Source: an uncultured Holophagales bacterium
Lineage (GTDB): Bacteria > Acidobacteriota > Thermoanaerobaculia > UBA5066
Assembly: GCA_937864895.1 (NCBI GenBank)
Contig: CALMDF010000113.1
Coordinates: 1-5,293, forward strand
Direction of reading: 5' to 3'
Length of the DNA: 5,293 nt
Shown here: positions 4,672 through 5,293 of the stretch, in pieces
Position numbering within the stretch: position 1 is the first letter of the stretch
Layout of the letters: each line of letters starts with the position of its first letter
Made by a program: the position numbers and the translations under genes
The notes under the pieces: generated by a model
Database searches by the model: none
What the model was told of the DNA's origin: nothing
What the model saw: only the letters and a program-made list of their open reading frames with translations

Positions 4672-5293
4672 CTGAGCCGCTCCCGCACGAGGGGCATCGT
4701 CATGCAGCGCGGTCCGCCTCGCGCCCGGGCCAGCTCGGTCGTCGAGAGCTGGATGGCGTACTTGCGGCCCCCTTTCGGGTCTATCTCCCGGCGGCCGAGG
4801 AGGAGGTCGTCGTCCCGGACGATCTCGTAGCCGTGCCGGTCGAGCTCGTCGGCCGTCCGCTCGTTGCGGTCGTAGCAGATGATGATGCCGGGGGCGACGG
4901 CGAAGACGTTCGCCCCGTCCGTCCACTGCTCGCGCTGCTCGTCGATCGGGTCGCTCCCCCCGCAGGAGATCGGCTCGAGGTCGAGGCCCCGCTTCTTCAG
5001 GGCGCTCAGGAAGTCGTTCTCGGGCGTCCAGCTGATCTCGTCCTGGGTCAGGTCGACCGAGTAGACGTCGGCCTCCTCGGCCCCGCCCGCGAGGACCATC
5101 GGCGCGTAGCAGAGGCACTCCCCTTCGGAGGCCTGCGTGAAGAGCGTGTCGAGGTGCATGAACGAGCGCTCGTGCGGGATCGCCATGACGATGATGGTGC
5201 GCACGGCCGACCCGGCCTTCTTGAGAGCCTCCGAGAGCCGCTCGATCGTCGTCTCCTCGGTCCGCTCCGAGTAGCCGATGGCGAGGAGGTCCT
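4668..5293 (-). CDS. arcA: Arginine deiminase (5' truncated by window end)
   Basis: Arginine deiminase hydrolyses L-arginine to citrulline and ammonia through a covalent Cys intermediate, in the cytoplasm. It is the first step of the ADI pathway, used for ATP yield or acid resistance. The frame is open to the right edge and 207 C-terminal residues are visible. The GTG at 5204 is an internal Val codon. Visible motifs are IGYSERT (5-11), SFMHLDTLFT (43-52, catalytic H46 and D48), QREQWTDGAN, VAPGIIICYDRNERT, and RARGGPRCMTMP (189-200, nucleophile C196, codon at 4704-4706). The N-terminal half with the other guanidinium-binding Asp and Glu lies outside the window. Compared with the Pseudomonas enzyme, as I recall it, there is extra sequence between HLDTLFT and the GG-QREQW block and between the YDRN block and the Cys loop, giving a variant-clade look. 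The stop overlaps the proposed start of the lipoprotein gene. No arcB or arcC is visible. Confidence 0.93.
   Translation of the reverse strand, partial: DLLAIGYSERTEETTIERLSEALKKAGSAVRTIIVMAIPHERSFMHLDTLFTQASEGECLCYAPMVLAGGAEEADVYSVDLTQDEISWTPENDFLSALKKRGLDLEPISCGGSDPIDEQREQWTDGANVFAVAPGIIICYDRNERTADELDRHGYEIVRDDDLLLGRREIDPKGGRKYAIQLSTTELARARGGPRCMTMPLVRERLS
4680..4684 (-). promoter_or_regulatory. Shine-Dalgarno supporting the CTG start of the lipoprotein
   Basis: GGGAG on the minus strand, inside the last codons of the deiminase gene, lies 8 nt before the CTG at 4671. This is normal ribosome spacing and, together with the CTGA stop/start overlap, is the main reason to prefer CTG over the internal GTG at 4632. 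Confidence 0.45.

Noticed and set aside
1486..4830. A 1114-codon plus-strand open frame antisense to four genes
   Set aside because: It is a high-GC artefact: composition is Asp/Arg/Glu/Gly/Pro-rich without any domain, while the opposite strand encodes four recognisable protein families.
4672..5118. N-terminal extension of the lipoprotein gene to an ATG at 5118
   Set aside because: This part lies within the deiminase gene in another frame, is Arg/Pro-rich, and would bury the lipobox signal inside the protein.
5202..5204. GTG as the start of the deiminase
   Set aside because: The upstream in-frame codons encode the conserved IGYSERT region of arginine deiminases, so this Val is internal.
1..5293. 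Defence system, CRISPR array, insertion sequence or prophage
   Set aside because: No repeats with spacers, transposase motifs, terminal inverted repeats or phage genes were seen; all genes belong to metabolic, signalling or envelope families.

Overview
This is a very GC-rich (about 70% by eye) bacterial chromosomal segment, tightly packed with ordinary-looking genes and without mobile elements, tRNA/rRNA genes or CRISPR. The organism is a diderm: one gene encodes a lipoprotein carrying a TonB C-terminal domain. A FolD with an extra loop near its C-terminus, the TonB-domain lipoprotein and an FHA-GAF-class III cyclase together suggest Acidobacteriota, or less likely Myxococcota. That assignment is an inference from protein style, not proof.

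Layout. The left part is read on the plus strand: the 3' two thirds of folD (cut by the window start, beginning at its catalytic lysine), then coaE two bases later. These end head-to-head against a minus-strand block. The convergent junction is only 15 bp and holds a small hairpin that can form a C(UUCG)G tetraloop. The minus-strand block, in transcription order from the right edge, is: an arginine deiminase (5' end outside the window), a lipoprotein with two SH3-like segments, a proline-rich linker and a TonB C-terminal domain, a 45-bp gap with a hairpin and a perfect TATAAT box, an FHA-GAF-adenylate cyclase, and a RdgB/HAM1-type non-canonical purine NTP pyrophosphatase.

How the genes connect. 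Coupling is tight on both strands: folD/coaE are 2 bp apart, the cyclase stop abuts the pyrophosphatase start (TGAATG), and the deiminase stop appears to overlap a CTG start of the lipoprotein (CTGA). The only AT-rich spot in the window is the TATAAT box, 15 bases before the cyclase ATG. It predicts a transcript with a leader of about 9 nt and no Shine-Dalgarno sequence. The cyclase and pyrophosphatase would then form a two-gene unit of cAMP signalling and nucleotide-pool cleaning, apart from the upstream deiminase-lipoprotein pair.

I found no clearly new multi-gene system. The points most worth following up are the near-leaderless cyclase promoter, the unusual lipoprotein architecture with its probable CTG start and C9 tract, and the archaeal-style pyrophosphatase.
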